From: Lates calcarifer
Taxonomy: Eukaryota; Chordata; Actinopteri; Centropomidae
Assembly: GCF_001640805.2 (NCBI RefSeq)
Contig: NC_066847.1
Span: 24,419,504-24,483,503, forward strand
Direction of reading: 5' to 3'
Length of the DNA: 64,000 nt
Positions 25,706 to 35,330 of this stretch are shown here, piece after piece. The translations under genes were made by a program, and so were the position numbers. The notes beneath the pieces were generated by a model, which saw nothing but the letters and a program-made list of their open reading frames with translations, was not told the origin of the DNA and made no database searches. Every line of letters starts with the position of its first letter. The first letter of the stretch is position 1.

Positions 25706-26633
25706 GTAAATGAGATGATTTATGTAATGCATTGATTACTTATTAACATTTTATAACATAAAACACGCTCGAACTAAAAAGAAAGAACTAAATGATAATT
25801 AAAATTGTTCTTGATTAATTATCTGTTGAGCTGTTGTTCTGTTAAACACTTCAGCATACATCAGCTTTTGGAAGTTGGGGCATTCCCCTCATTTTATCCA
25901 GCCCCCGATGCAAATACACATATAGCCTGCTGACAGACACACAAGTGTAAATGCATAACTAATGTGTTGCTTTTTCCTGTCTATGTTACCTCTTATTATG
26001 TTGTTTCATGGCCTGGTTGCCTGTTTTATTTTGTATACTTCTCTGTCAGTCTCTACAGTTCCCACCCTTGTGTGTTTCCCGCCCCTTTGATTATCCTCAC
26101 CTGGTCCCCACTTCCTTACCTGCCCCTGCTGTTCCTGCTTGTCCAACCTGTTTAATTACTGCCCCTGTTCCCCTTTGCTTTCTGCCAGATGGTTTAGTAT
26201 CTCCTCGTGTGTGTACACTCTTTCTGTGAATGTCTCTTCAGTTCCGCTGTAAGGTGAGCCACACAGCAGCAGCAGACTTAATGTCTCCCGTTTTGCTCTA
26301 TAACTCTGATACTCCCTAGCTGCCCTTTTATAGGCCACTAGTTGAAGTTAGGCTCATTGGGATATATGCTACTCAGATGGGTAGATGGATTATCGGCCAT
26401 TCACTGAGTGCAGTAGTGTTGGGCTCTTGATTATCTGATAGTAATATCTGTTTTGTAACATTACACATCCACAGCCTGTGTTGGCCATAACAATTTCAAA
26501 GCACAATCGAGATAATATTTCAAGGTGTTCACTGAGTTGTGTGGTGGTTTTGTGTCATTATACACAGGCTGAATATCCTACATACTGTGTATTTTGTTTT
26601 TCAGATTACTTGATTAGTATAGGACCCAAACCT
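25706..26633. other. Region between colec10 and the lectin duplication
   Basis: Holds the colec10 3' UTR start. At about 25,960-26,240 is a pyrimidine-rich block (with TTGATTATCCTCACCTGG at 26,087-26,104) like the 3' regions of some teleost retrotransposons. That similarity is from memory of the pattern and needs a repeat search. Confidence 0.4.
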
Positions 26634-27686
26634 GATGTTGTGTCCACCCACTCTCTGGCTCTGAGAGGTGTGATCCTCTGGTCCTCCTACGCCAGACAAC
26701 CACCCACCCACTAGTTGGCCAGCATATGTTTCACCTCTGCAGGAAATAATATTGTTTATATTACTGTAAAGTGGAAGGTTTTGTCACTAGGACCAGAGAG
26801 GTGTCATTTTTTCAACTGAAATCAGACAGGTCTCTGATAATCACTTTGGCTTAGTGTCACTTTCAAGTCTTTGCAATATGTTGCCAATGAGCAAATTATC
26901 GCTACACTACATAGCATCTACTTTTCCCCATATGGTGCATTTACATCAGCATCAAAGACCAAGATGGGTCATGATCTCCCTCTCATATGTGTCCCCCTTT
27001 GGTCATGTGATGATACCTGAGCCAGCTCTATTTATTGAACGTGTGCCTAAAAGCTCTGAAAAATGGGTAAGTGGACCTTCAAGCTGACATTATAAAAAAT
27101 GTATATGTATTTATTGTCCCTGGTTAGTTACGCAGTTTGCTATGAACAAGTGATTTTAAGTGTATAAAAACTGCTCTTCCAAATTAACTATACCCAAGCA
27201 TCAATAAACCAACATCAGGACAGCTGACATCCTGTTATTTTTCACAGGAAATTCAAGCACTGAATTTGCTGATGATCTTGTAACGGTGCCATTTCTAAAG
27301 GCTCAGTCCACAATTCTGATGCAAATAAAAGACAGGAACGGAACCACAGGTTAAAATGCACTGCTACTACGCACTGCTACTCATTTACAAGCAAGTATAA
27401 ACTGTAAATATAAATGAATCTGCAAAGTGCGTCTGACTGGTGATTAACAGTTGGTATCCACTACAGCGCATAACTATTGTAAAAAAAAAAAAAAATAAAA
27501 AAAATCTCACACTGCTGCTTTAAATAAGAGTTCAACCCAAGGCGGGGTCCTTTGAAAAAAGAGGTTTGTATTTACTTTGTCAGCAAATCATTTTACCTTC
27601 ATAAAAACAGTTAGATGTAACACTCGGAAACTCAGTGTGGGAGTGAAAACCAGGGAGGGGAAAGACACTGAACACAAATCTGAGAG

Positions 27687-27792
27687 ATGTCAGTGGCATT
27701 TAACAGCAAGTCAGAGGAGGGTAAAAGAGACAGCTGTACTCTGATGGCTCCTGATGACAGATCAAAATCTGCATGGCTACCTCAAAGTCTAG
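27687..27792 (+). CDS. Lectin A exon 1: cytoplasmic tail
   Basis: 106 bp from ATG; tail rich in charged residues (SEEGKRDSCTLMAPDDRSK), ending SAWLPQSL. Upstream, CTTTAAATAAGAG (27,518-27,530) and CAACCCAAGGCGGG are conserved in copy B and may belong to the promoter. Confidence 0.85.
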
Positions 27793-29117
27793 GTAAGAAT
27801 ACACACCTTACCACCTTCCTATAAACATACATTTACTATAACTGATTAACTGTAATAATTCTAAAAATGCTAAGATATATGTGATAGATAGAGGCTGACA
27901 AAATAATTAAACCTTATAATAAAGTAGCTGTAGTAATTCTAAAAAGGCTAAGATGTATGTGATGAAATATTGATAGGGACTAACACCTGTAATTAAAACA
28001 TCTAGCAAAATTACACATCATTGCTTGTTTGTGGTTTTTGTTTGTTCAGTCTGGTGGATTGGAGCTGCTGCAGTGTGTCTGGGATTTCTACTGCTGCTGG
28101 TGATTTTAGGCTTGGTGGCCCAGAGTGAGTAACAATCTGCCTCAACAGTGAACATAAGTACACAACAGAATCCTCAGTATTCATCTTATCTCAAGCATGC
28201 AGCTTTTAAAATCTGCATTCAGAGGCACATCAGTATATATCAATACTGTGAGTTTAACAGTGTGTCTGAATGGTCACCAGATAATTTTCACAGTTTTTCA
28301 ATGATTCTAAATGAACTTCTTACAGATGGCCGTGCTATCAGTCATTGGAAAAAGCTTCAAGTTGGTCTGATGGAGTGTGAAAACCTGGTTTATAATCTGA
28401 CAAAAGACAGAGATGCTCTGAGAGATGAACGAGAGCAGCTGAAGAGAAATTCCAGCAGCCTGAATAAAGAATTAGACGTGCTACAGAGCCAATACAAGGC
28501 TGTGGCTGCAAGTCGAGACAAACTACAAGAGGACGTCAGAAGGTTAAATCACAGCAAAACAGGTAAGAAATATACTTAAGCAAGAAATAGAACCTTGAAT
28601 AGAATCCTTTGAAAGTTTGATAGGTGGTGCAGAGTGGTCACTTTGAGTTATTCATAACATGACTAAAAGATGGGACCTGGTCCCCAAATCTTAGTGGTTT
28701 CAATATCAGAATAACTAAACTTCATTAGTACTTTCTCTAGAGAGAAATTGCCACCAAGGATGGATAAAGTTCAACAACAAGTGCTACTATGCCTCTGATA
28801 AAGGAGCAGCTAAAACCTGGGAAGAAAGCAGAAAAGACTGTCTACAGAGAAGAGCTGATCTGGTGATTATAACCACAAAAGATGAGTTAGATTTTGTTTC
28901 CAAAATTTACACCAGAACCTGGATTGGTCTGTCTGACATGCAGCAAGAGAACAAATGGAAGTGGGTGGATGGGTCTGACCTGATAGGAGGGGGATTCTGG
29001 CAAAGCGGAGAACCCAATAATAGCGGAGATGAGGACTGTGTGGAGATCTCACGTTCAAATGGGGAATGGAATGATGCACTTTGTAGTATTGAAATACCAT
29101 GGATCTGTGAGGATTAA
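27687..29117 (+). CDS. Type II membrane C-type lectin, copy A (CD209/CLEC4-like)
   Basis: Exons 27687-27792, 28050-28124, 28326-28562, 28741-29117; phases match and the product is 264 residues. Order: cytoplasmic tail 1-35 (MSVAFNSK...), TM helix about 36-60 (VWWIGAAAVCLGFLLLLVIL), coiled-coil neck 61-139 with sequons NLT, NSS and NHS, CTLD 140-264. Six Cys (143, 154, 173, 239, 254, 262) match the long-form fold; TWIGL at 199-203, EPN at 230-232 and WND at 249-251 predict calcium-dependent mannose-type binding. Probably a cell-surface receptor on immune or sinusoidal cells; cell type is inference. The whole CTLD lies in one exon, whereas mammalian CD209 and ASGR genes split it over three. The tail has no tyrosine. 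Orthology to any single mammalian CLEC gene cannot be fixed by reading. Confidence 0.88.
27793..28049 (+). other. Lectin A intron 1 with internal tandem duplication
   Basis: 257 bp. A segment starting TAATTCTAAAAATGCTAAGA is repeated with changes about 79 bp later; copy B has it once. Confidence 0.75.
28050..28124 (+). CDS. Lectin A exon 2: transmembrane helix
   Basis: 75 bp encoding the hydrophobic segment and no more. Identical at nucleotide level to copy B. Confidence 0.88.
28326..28562 (+). CDS. Lectin A exon 3: coiled-coil neck
   Basis: 237 bp encoding a heptad-rich stalk with three N-glycosylation sequons. Only four nucleotide differences from copy B. The open frame continues upstream into the intron, but the TTCTTACAG acceptor and phase fix the start. 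Confidence 0.9.
28741..29117 (+). CDS. Lectin A exon 4: complete C-type lectin domain
   Basis: 377 bp including TAA. All six CTLD cysteines, WIGL, EPN and WND are visible. An unbroken run identical to copy B covers roughly the first third after 28,757; divergence rises sharply after about 28,980. Confidence 0.92.
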
Positions 29118-30352
29118 GGTCCCTTGGTCAGCCATACAAATTGGTTTTTCAGCTGATGTGATTCAGGCCCTTCCATTATGTTGTAGAGTACAACACATAT
29201 GTTCATATTTATACACATTATCTTACTGCTTCCCAAATGTCAACTGCCAGGGTTGAAGTTTAGGCTCTTTGCATTGATTACCATTGATCTTCTTGGACAT
29301 ATAGAAGATACTAGACTGTCTGCTAACAACTGTTATTGAGTAATTTTACATTTTCATAACAAGCAAGCCTTTCAGACATAGCCTACTGTTTTTTTTCCTA
29401 TTTCATATATCAAATAAAATGGCAAAGGTGATATATCCATTAAAAATGATACAGAAAATTCACAATATTTCTTATTTCTATTTTCTGCCTGAAGTAAAAT
29501 GTATGTGTACAAAATGTTTTTTTTCCCATTTCTTCTTAAATAAATAATAAAATATTTAAAGGGGTTATCTCTGCTGTCTTGCTGTGAGATGGATGTGAGG
29601 GCTGCAGAAGATGCTAAATATGTTTCCCTGTACAGAGAACAGGGTCAAATTTGCACTTCTCAAAATTTCCTTACTCATTTCCGTGATGCCTGGAAAGCAT
29701 CCATCAGCCTTTTATCTTACAGGATACAGGGTTTTGCACAGGTTGTATTGATTCTAACTGCTAGCCACACAAAACTGAACTAAGCCCAGTGCCCTTTGAG
29801 AAGTTATATCAACACTGTTCCACACAGACCAAGTCCTCTATGCTCTAATTAAATACATTTCAGAGCTACCATAATGTTTCTTTATAATCCATTTTCTGTC
29901 CCTTCTTGCTTTGGAAAATACCAAAGTATTTGATGTGCATATTACAGTGTCCAAGTCCAATCACTGAAATTTAAGATGTAAGTAACTGTGATTTCATCCA
30001 CCACTTTACAGCACTTATCTAAGTGTGAACACACATACTGAGTAAAAAATGAATAGATGTTACTCACAATATCAATATCATGTGTAAAATCTCTGAGGAA
30101 ATACTGTAGTTCTTTCTCATACACATCAGTACACTATTGTGAAAAGTCATTCTTCTTTAGCCTCACATTAAAAATCTCTTGTAAAAAGAGCAAGCTATGT
30201 CACTGAAAAAGATACTGAGTCTTATAGACAGACTCACTGTCTTTGCATTTTCATTATCTGAGGCAACTACTATACCAAGAACTATAAGGACAATTAAAAC
30301 AGGTGCTCACTAATCCATTTAAATTACCAAAATGATTTACTAAACTACCATA
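29118..30352. other. Lectin A 3' UTR and downstream flank
   Basis: No gene. Candidate polyadenylation signals AATAAA at 29,413-29,418 and 29,539-29,544. The stretch to about 29,835 aligns with copy B; 29,985-30,352 aligns with a segment of a mal2 intron. Confidence 0.7.
29413..29418 (+). promoter_or_regulatory. Candidate polyadenylation signal, lectin A
   Basis: AATAAA about 300 bp after the stop. The matching site in copy B reads AATGAA, so copy B must use another one. Confidence 0.5.
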
Positions 30353-31290
30353 TGTTGTGTCCTCTCTGGTCAGAATGCTTTGCAGAGGTCAACCATCCAC
30401 CCATTCTTTGGCCACTGGACCTACATGGTCGACCTGATGAACACCATGTTGAAACCCTTGTATGCATGCCACTCATCTATGCACTCAGTGGGTTTACAAA
30501 TGACATCTACCACTGTAATGCTGAGTGTTTCTGATGGCAGTGGATGGTCAAAAAATGATGAACAATATACGTTTCACCTATGCAGAAAATAATGTTGTTA
30601 ACCATCACAACAGAACCTCCACTGGACACAGATCTGTTTGCCCGGTCCAGGTTTATCATTAAGTGTACGGTTTTGTCCTCACTAAACTTGGTTATCTCTA
30701 AACTTCCATATGATTCATGCACCAGACAAGAGAAGTGTTGTTTTTACAGTTGAAATGTTCTGTTTCTTTTCACTGACTGGTCTTAGACGGGTCTCTGATA
30801 ATCGCATCACAATTTGGCTTAATGAGCTTAGAAATGCAAGCTGAGAGTTTGGCAGATTATCCTGTAACTGTGCCACTCTTAAAGACTCAGTCCGCAATGC
30901 TGATGCAAATATAAGACTGAAAAGCAATCACAGATTAAAATACATTGCTAATACACACCGCTGGTCATTTACAAGCAAGTATAAACTATAAATATAAATG
31001 AATCTGCAAAGTGGATCTTAACAGTTGATTAACAGTTGGTATCCACAACAGCTCATGACTAATGTAAAAAAATCCCAGACTGCTGCTTTAAATAAGACTT
31101 CAACCCAAGGCGGGATCCTTTCCAAACAAACCTTCCAGTTTTTGGTAGTTTTGTTTGGAAAAGACCTGTATTTTTGCTGTATCAACTATTCACTGTACAT
31201 TAGTAAAAAAATTGTTGGATGCGACACTTGGAAACTCAGTACGTGAGTGAAAACCAGGCAGGTGAAAAACACTGAACATAAATCTGACAG

Positions 31291-31396
31291 ATGTCTGTGG
31301 AACTGAACAGCAAAACAGCTGAGGTTAAGAGAGACAGCTGTACTCTGATGGCTCCTGATGACAGATCAAAATATGGATGGCTACCTCAAATTCCAG
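31291..31396 (+). CDS. Lectin B exon 1: cytoplasmic tail with YGWL
   Basis: 106 bp from ATG; MSVELNSKTAEVKRD then DDRSKYGWLPQIP. The tyrosine codon TAT corresponds to TCT in copy A. Confidence 0.85.
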
Positions 31397-33289
31397 GTAA
31401 GAATACACACCTTACCACCTTCCTATAAACATACATTTACTGTAACTGATTAACTGTAGTAATTAACTGTAGTAATTCTAAAGATGCTAAGATATATGTG
31501 ATAGATAGAGGCTGACAAAATAATTAAACCATTAAGCAAAATTACACATCTGAATTGCTTGTTTGTGGTTTGTGTTGACTCATGGTTCAGTCTGGTGGAT
31601 TGGAGCTGCTGCAGTGTGTCTGGGATTTCTACTGCTGCTGGTGATTTTAGGCTTGGTGGCCCAGAGTGAGTAACAATCTGCCTCAACAGTGAACATAAGT
31701 ACACAACAAAATCCTCAGTATTCAGCTTATATCAAGCATGCAGAAACCAAAGTTTGTTATTAAGTCTTAGAGAGCTTTTAAAATCTGTATCCAGAGACAC
31801 ATCAGGTCAAAAACTCCAATGAATACTTTAAATCAGTCACCAAAAATTCAACACCTATCAATACTGTGAGTTTAACAGTGTGTCTGAATGGTCACCAGAT
31901 AATTTTCACAGTTTTTCAATGATTCTAAATGAACTTCTTACAGATGGCCGTGCTATCAGTCATTGGAAAAAGCTTCAAGTTGGTCTGATGGAGTGTGAAA
32001 ACCTGGTTTATAATCTGACAAAAGACAGAGATGCTCTGAGGGATGAACGAGACCAGCTGAAGAGAAATTCCAGCAGCCTGAAAAAAGAATTAGACGTGCT
32101 ACAGAGCCAATACAAGGCTGTGGCTGCAAGTCGAGACAAACTACAAGAAGACGTCAGAAGGTTAAATCACAGCAAAACAGGTAAGAAATGTACTTAAGCA
32201 AGAAATAGAACCTTGAATAGAATTTTGTGTGATTTGGATTTGCTGAAAGGAAACGGAAGAAAACCCACAAAAATAAGTAACATTATCAAACAACAGGAGA
32301 CTTGGTTGGATCATAAAGTATTTTCTAATATAATCTATTAAATACAAGGATGAAGATGATGGCATTCTTTATCATAACACAGCATAATTTCAGACAGACT
32401 GTTACATTTCCTGCTGCTTGTTCAGATTTTAGGGTTAACATAGCAGGCAGTGTAAATCATTTGTCAGTGAAGCAAGTGCAAGGCTTGGTTACTGATAAGT
32501 CCACCTGCTCTGAATAATCATGTACTGTCTGTTTAATGCTACACAGAAACACTGAATACCTCTGTATAACTTAAAAAAAAAAAAAAAAAAAAAAAAAAAC
32601 TCAACACAAAAAGTCTTGTATCTAAGAGAGCAACTTTCCATGGCAGCCAAAAGTTTAAATTGCATAACTGTTAAATTTCTCTTTTCTCTTGTAATGCTGA
32701 AAGTAAAAACTCACTTCAGTTTCTCTTTGGTCTAATACCTGATTTGAGTGTTTACAGCAGATATGTGCTTCAGGAGTGGCTGAGCCAGGTGGTCACTTTG
32801 AGCTGTTATTAATAACATCACTAAATGATGGAAATCAATCTTAACAACCTGGACCCCAAATCTTGGTGGTTTCAGTAACAGAATAATTAAAATAAACTTC
32901 TGCTTTCTCTAGAGAGAATTTGCTACCAGGGATGGATAAAGTTCAACAACAAGTGCTACTATGCCTCTGATAAAGGAGCAGCTAAAACCTGGGAAGAAAG
33001 CAGAAAAGACTGTCTACAGAGAAGAGCTGATCTGGTGATTATAACCACAAAAGATGAGCTGGTTTTTGTTTCCAAATTTTACTCCAGAACCTGGATTGGT
33101 CTGTCTGACATGCAGCAAGAGAACAAGTGGCGGTGGGTGGATGGGTCTGACCTAGAAGGTAGGGGATTCTGGCAAAGTGGGGAGCCCAATAATGTGGGAA
33201 ATGAGGATTGTGTGGAGCTCTCAAATCCAAATGGGGAATGGAATGACATGCCATGTGAAAATGAAATACCATGGATGTGTGAGGATTAA
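31291..33289 (+). CDS. Type II membrane C-type lectin, copy B (CD209/CLEC4-like)
   Basis: Exons 31291-31396, 31591-31665, 31944-32180, 32913-33289, the same sizes as copy A (106, 75, 237, 377 bp), again 264 residues. Same plan: tail, TM helix 36-60, glycosylated coiled-coil neck, CTLD with six Cys, TWIGL, EPN (230-232) and WND (249-251), so mannose-type calcium-dependent binding is predicted. The tail contains YGWL where copy A has SAWL: a YxxL/YxxΦ motif that could serve endocytosis or hemITAM-like signalling (inference). Protein differences from A: 2 in 79 neck residues, 6 in CTLD 140-220, 12 in 221-264, the part around and after the sugar site. No frameshift or stop, so both copies look functional. 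Confidence 0.88.
31591..31665 (+). CDS. Lectin B exon 2: transmembrane helix
   Basis: 75 bp, identical in nucleotide sequence to copy A exon 2; donor GTGAGT. Confidence 0.88.
31944..32180 (+). CDS. Lectin B exon 3: coiled-coil neck
   Basis: 237 bp. Two amino-acid changes against copy A (ERDQ for EREQ, LKKE for LNKE). The preceding intron end, about 75 bp, is identical to copy A. Confidence 0.9.
32181..32912 (+). other. Lectin B intron 3 with extra sequence and poly-A
   Basis: 732 bp against 178 bp in copy A. The extra sequence lies between about 32,225 and 32,770 and includes 27 A at 32,573-32,599. A retroposed insertion in B or a deletion in A would both fit. Confidence 0.7.
32913..33289 (+). 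CDS. Lectin B exon 4: complete C-type lectin domain
   Basis: 377 bp including TAA; all CTLD landmarks kept (WIGL, EPN, WND, six Cys). The distal part differs strongly from copy A at both silent and replacement sites. Confidence 0.92.
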
Positions 33290-33399
33290 GGTCCTTTGGG
33301 CAGCCATACAAGTTGGTCTTACAGCTGATGTGATTCAGGCCCTTCTGTCATACTGTAGAGTGCAACACATGCAGTAACGTGAAATGAAAGAACACCCTC

Positions 33400-34652
33400 T
33401 TTGAATTTTATGGTTTTATGTATCAGGATATAATGAAAAATCAGGTAGCATGGCTTAAAAAAAATTAGGTAAATACAACTTCAGATGAACAACGACGCAT
33501 GATATATTACACTGTGTCATTATTTATTTAACAAAAACTAGACCATAAAGCAGATGCAGTGTGTGAAAAATTAAGTACACCCTTGATGCTTCCATAAGAA
33601 TTAAGAGGGTAAGTAGCAGCTAGGTGCTGATCATCAAATGCCCTTGATTAATTTATCGAGAACACGTGTGACCACCTCTTTAAAAGCAAAGATTTTGGCA
33701 GTTTGCTGGTCTGTAGCATTCAGGTGTGTGTTAACACGATGTGGCCTCAGGCCTCAGTTAGCATGTTAAATAAAGTTAAAGATGAAGATGAAGTTAAATA
33801 TACTGAAGTATGGCTTGTTTGGAAGGGTTGCCAGGAGAAAGCCTCCTCTCTCTAAAAAGAACAGGGCAGCACGGCTTAGGTTTGCAAAGTTGAATCTGAC
33901 TAAACCACAAGACTTCTGGAACAATGTCCATTGGACAGATGAGACCAAAGTGGCGATGTTTTGCCACAATGCACCACGCCACGCATATCAGCACAAACAC
34001 CTCATACCAACTGTCAAGCCTGGTGGCTTGTTTTGCAGTCACAGGACCTGGGCACCTTGCAGTCATTGGGTTGACCATGAACACCTCTGTATACCAAAGT
34101 ATTCTAGAGTCAAATGTGAGGCCATCTGTCTGACAGCTAAAGCTTAGCCAAAACTGGGTTGTGCAACAGGACAATGATCCCAAGCACACCAGCACATCTA
34201 CAACAGAGTGGCTGAAAAAGAAAAGAATCAAGGTGTTGCAATGACCCAGTCAAAGTCCAGACCTCAATCCCGCCAAATGCTGTGGCGGGATTTTAAAAGA
34301 GCATAAACTAATGCCTGCAAACCTCAATTAACTGAAGCGATGTTGTAAAGAAGAATGGACCAAAATTCCTACACAACGATGTGAAAGACTGATAAAGTCA
34401 TACAGAAAACAATTACCTCAAGTTATTGCTTCTAAAGGTGGTTCTACAAGCTACTGAATCATGGTGTGTACTTAGTTTTTCATGCATTGCTTCTCCCTTA
34501 TGGCTTCATTTTTGTTAAATAAATAATGACACAGTGGAATCTGTTGTAGAATGTTTTACACCTGAGGTTAGATTTGAATCATTTTAAAACCTGGAAAGGA
34601 AAAGATGATTTTTTTAAATTATGTCCTGATTTGTAAACCCATAGAATTCAAA
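33400..34652 (+). mobile_element. Tc1-type DNA transposon remnant
   Basis: Long inverted terminal repeats: TTTGAATTTTATGG at 33,400 mirrors CCATAGAATTCAAA ending at 34,652, and an inner pair (CACTGTGTCATTATTTATTT at 33,511-33,530) recurs inverted near 34,520-34,540. Inside is a broken transposase: a WTDETK block (first catalytic Asp) near 33,935, NDPKHTS (second Asp) near 34,175 and a decayed SPDLNP...LW..FKRA region. The N-terminal DNA-binding part is missing, there are stops and a frameshift, and the position of the third catalytic residue (Glu) reads as Gln. A dead, non-autonomous copy. The right flank keeps TA; the left does not. Confidence 0.85.
33782..34325 (+). pseudogene. Broken Tc1-type transposase
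   Basis: Only the catalytic half survives, as disconnected frames: an open stretch from about 33,782 to 34,147, then pieces in shifted frames to about 34,325 with in-frame stops. DETK and NDPKHTS mark it as the Tc1/mariner DDE superfamily (DD34E type). It cannot encode an active enzyme. Confidence 0.8.
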
Positions 34653-34734
34653 TACCAGAGTTGATGTTTGGACTCTTTGCACGGATTACAATTGGTCCTC
34701 TTGGACGTATATAAGACACTAGATTGTCTGATAA

Positions 34735-34806
34735 GAATTAGACTTAGACTTAGACTTAGACGGACTTTATTGATCCCTTTGGGATGACTCCCTCGGGGAA
34801 ATTACA
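34735..34806 (+). mobile_element. LINE 3'-tail-like fragment
   Basis: (TTAGAC)n followed by ACTTTATTGATCCCTTTGGG and GGGGAAATTAC, a pattern frequent at the 3' end of teleost non-LTR retroelements. It is absent at the matching position of copy A, so it inserted after the duplication. Family not assigned. Confidence 0.55.
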
Positions 34807-35011
34807 TAATTGTTATAAAGTAATTTTACATTTTCATAATAAGCAAGCCCTTCAGACTTTTTTTTTCCATTCCTTATATCAAATGAAAGGTACAGGTGAT
34901 ACATACATTAAAAATGATACAGCATATTCACAATATTTCTTATAAATATTTTGTACTGGAAGTAAAATGTACAGTATTGTAGCCTCTGAATGTTTCTTCC
35001 ATTGCTTCTTA

Positions 35012-35017
35012 AATAAA
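35012..35017 (+). promoter_or_regulatory. Candidate polyadenylation signal, lectin B
   Basis: AATAAA in the segment matching the second signal of copy A, now 1.7 kb beyond the stop because of the Tc1 insertion. An AATAAA inside the Tc1 remnant (33,769-33,774) could be used instead. Confidence 0.35.
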
Positions 35018-35330
35018 CGTCTCCTGCTGTGAGATAGATGTGAGGGCTACAGAGATTCACTGTGCTAAATGTGTTTCCATGTACAGAGACGAGGGTCAAA
35101 TCTGCACTTGCCAAAACTTCGTTACCCATTTCCTTGATGCTTGGAAAATATCCACCCTTTAAAAAAAGAAAAAAATATTTATGATCTAGCATTCCTGGTT
35201 CTATAAACGATGGTCTTTTACAGTACAGGATACAGGGTCTTACACAGGTCATATTGATTCTTACTGCCATGCCATACTGAACTAAGCCCAGTGCCCTCTC
35301 AGAGGTTATGTCAACATTGTTTCACATAAA

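Larger units (their letters stand above)
26634..30352 (+). repeat. Lectin duplication unit, copy A (about 3.7 kb)
   Basis: Starts at ATGTTGTGTCC, the string that opens copy B at 30,353, and aligns along its length with copy B: upstream segment (26.6-27.5 kb against 30.35-31.1 kb), all four exons, introns and 3' flank to about 29,835 (against about 35,330). The last part (29,985-30,352) has its counterpart not after copy B but in a mal2 intron (39,087-39,340). Confidence 0.8.
30353..35330 (+). repeat. Lectin duplication unit, copy B (about 5 kb)
   Basis: Head-to-tail with copy A. Longer because of a Tc1-type insertion (33,400-34,652), a LINE-tail-like fragment (about 34,735-34,806) and about 550 bp extra in intron 3. 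Homology to copy A fades at about 35,330. Confidence 0.8.

Noticed and set aside
28148..28325. Upstream extension of the open frame of lectin A exon 3, starting at an ATG in the intron
   Set aside because: The splice acceptor at 28,325, the phase with the TM exon and the identical structure of copy B show this is intron sequence that happens to be open.
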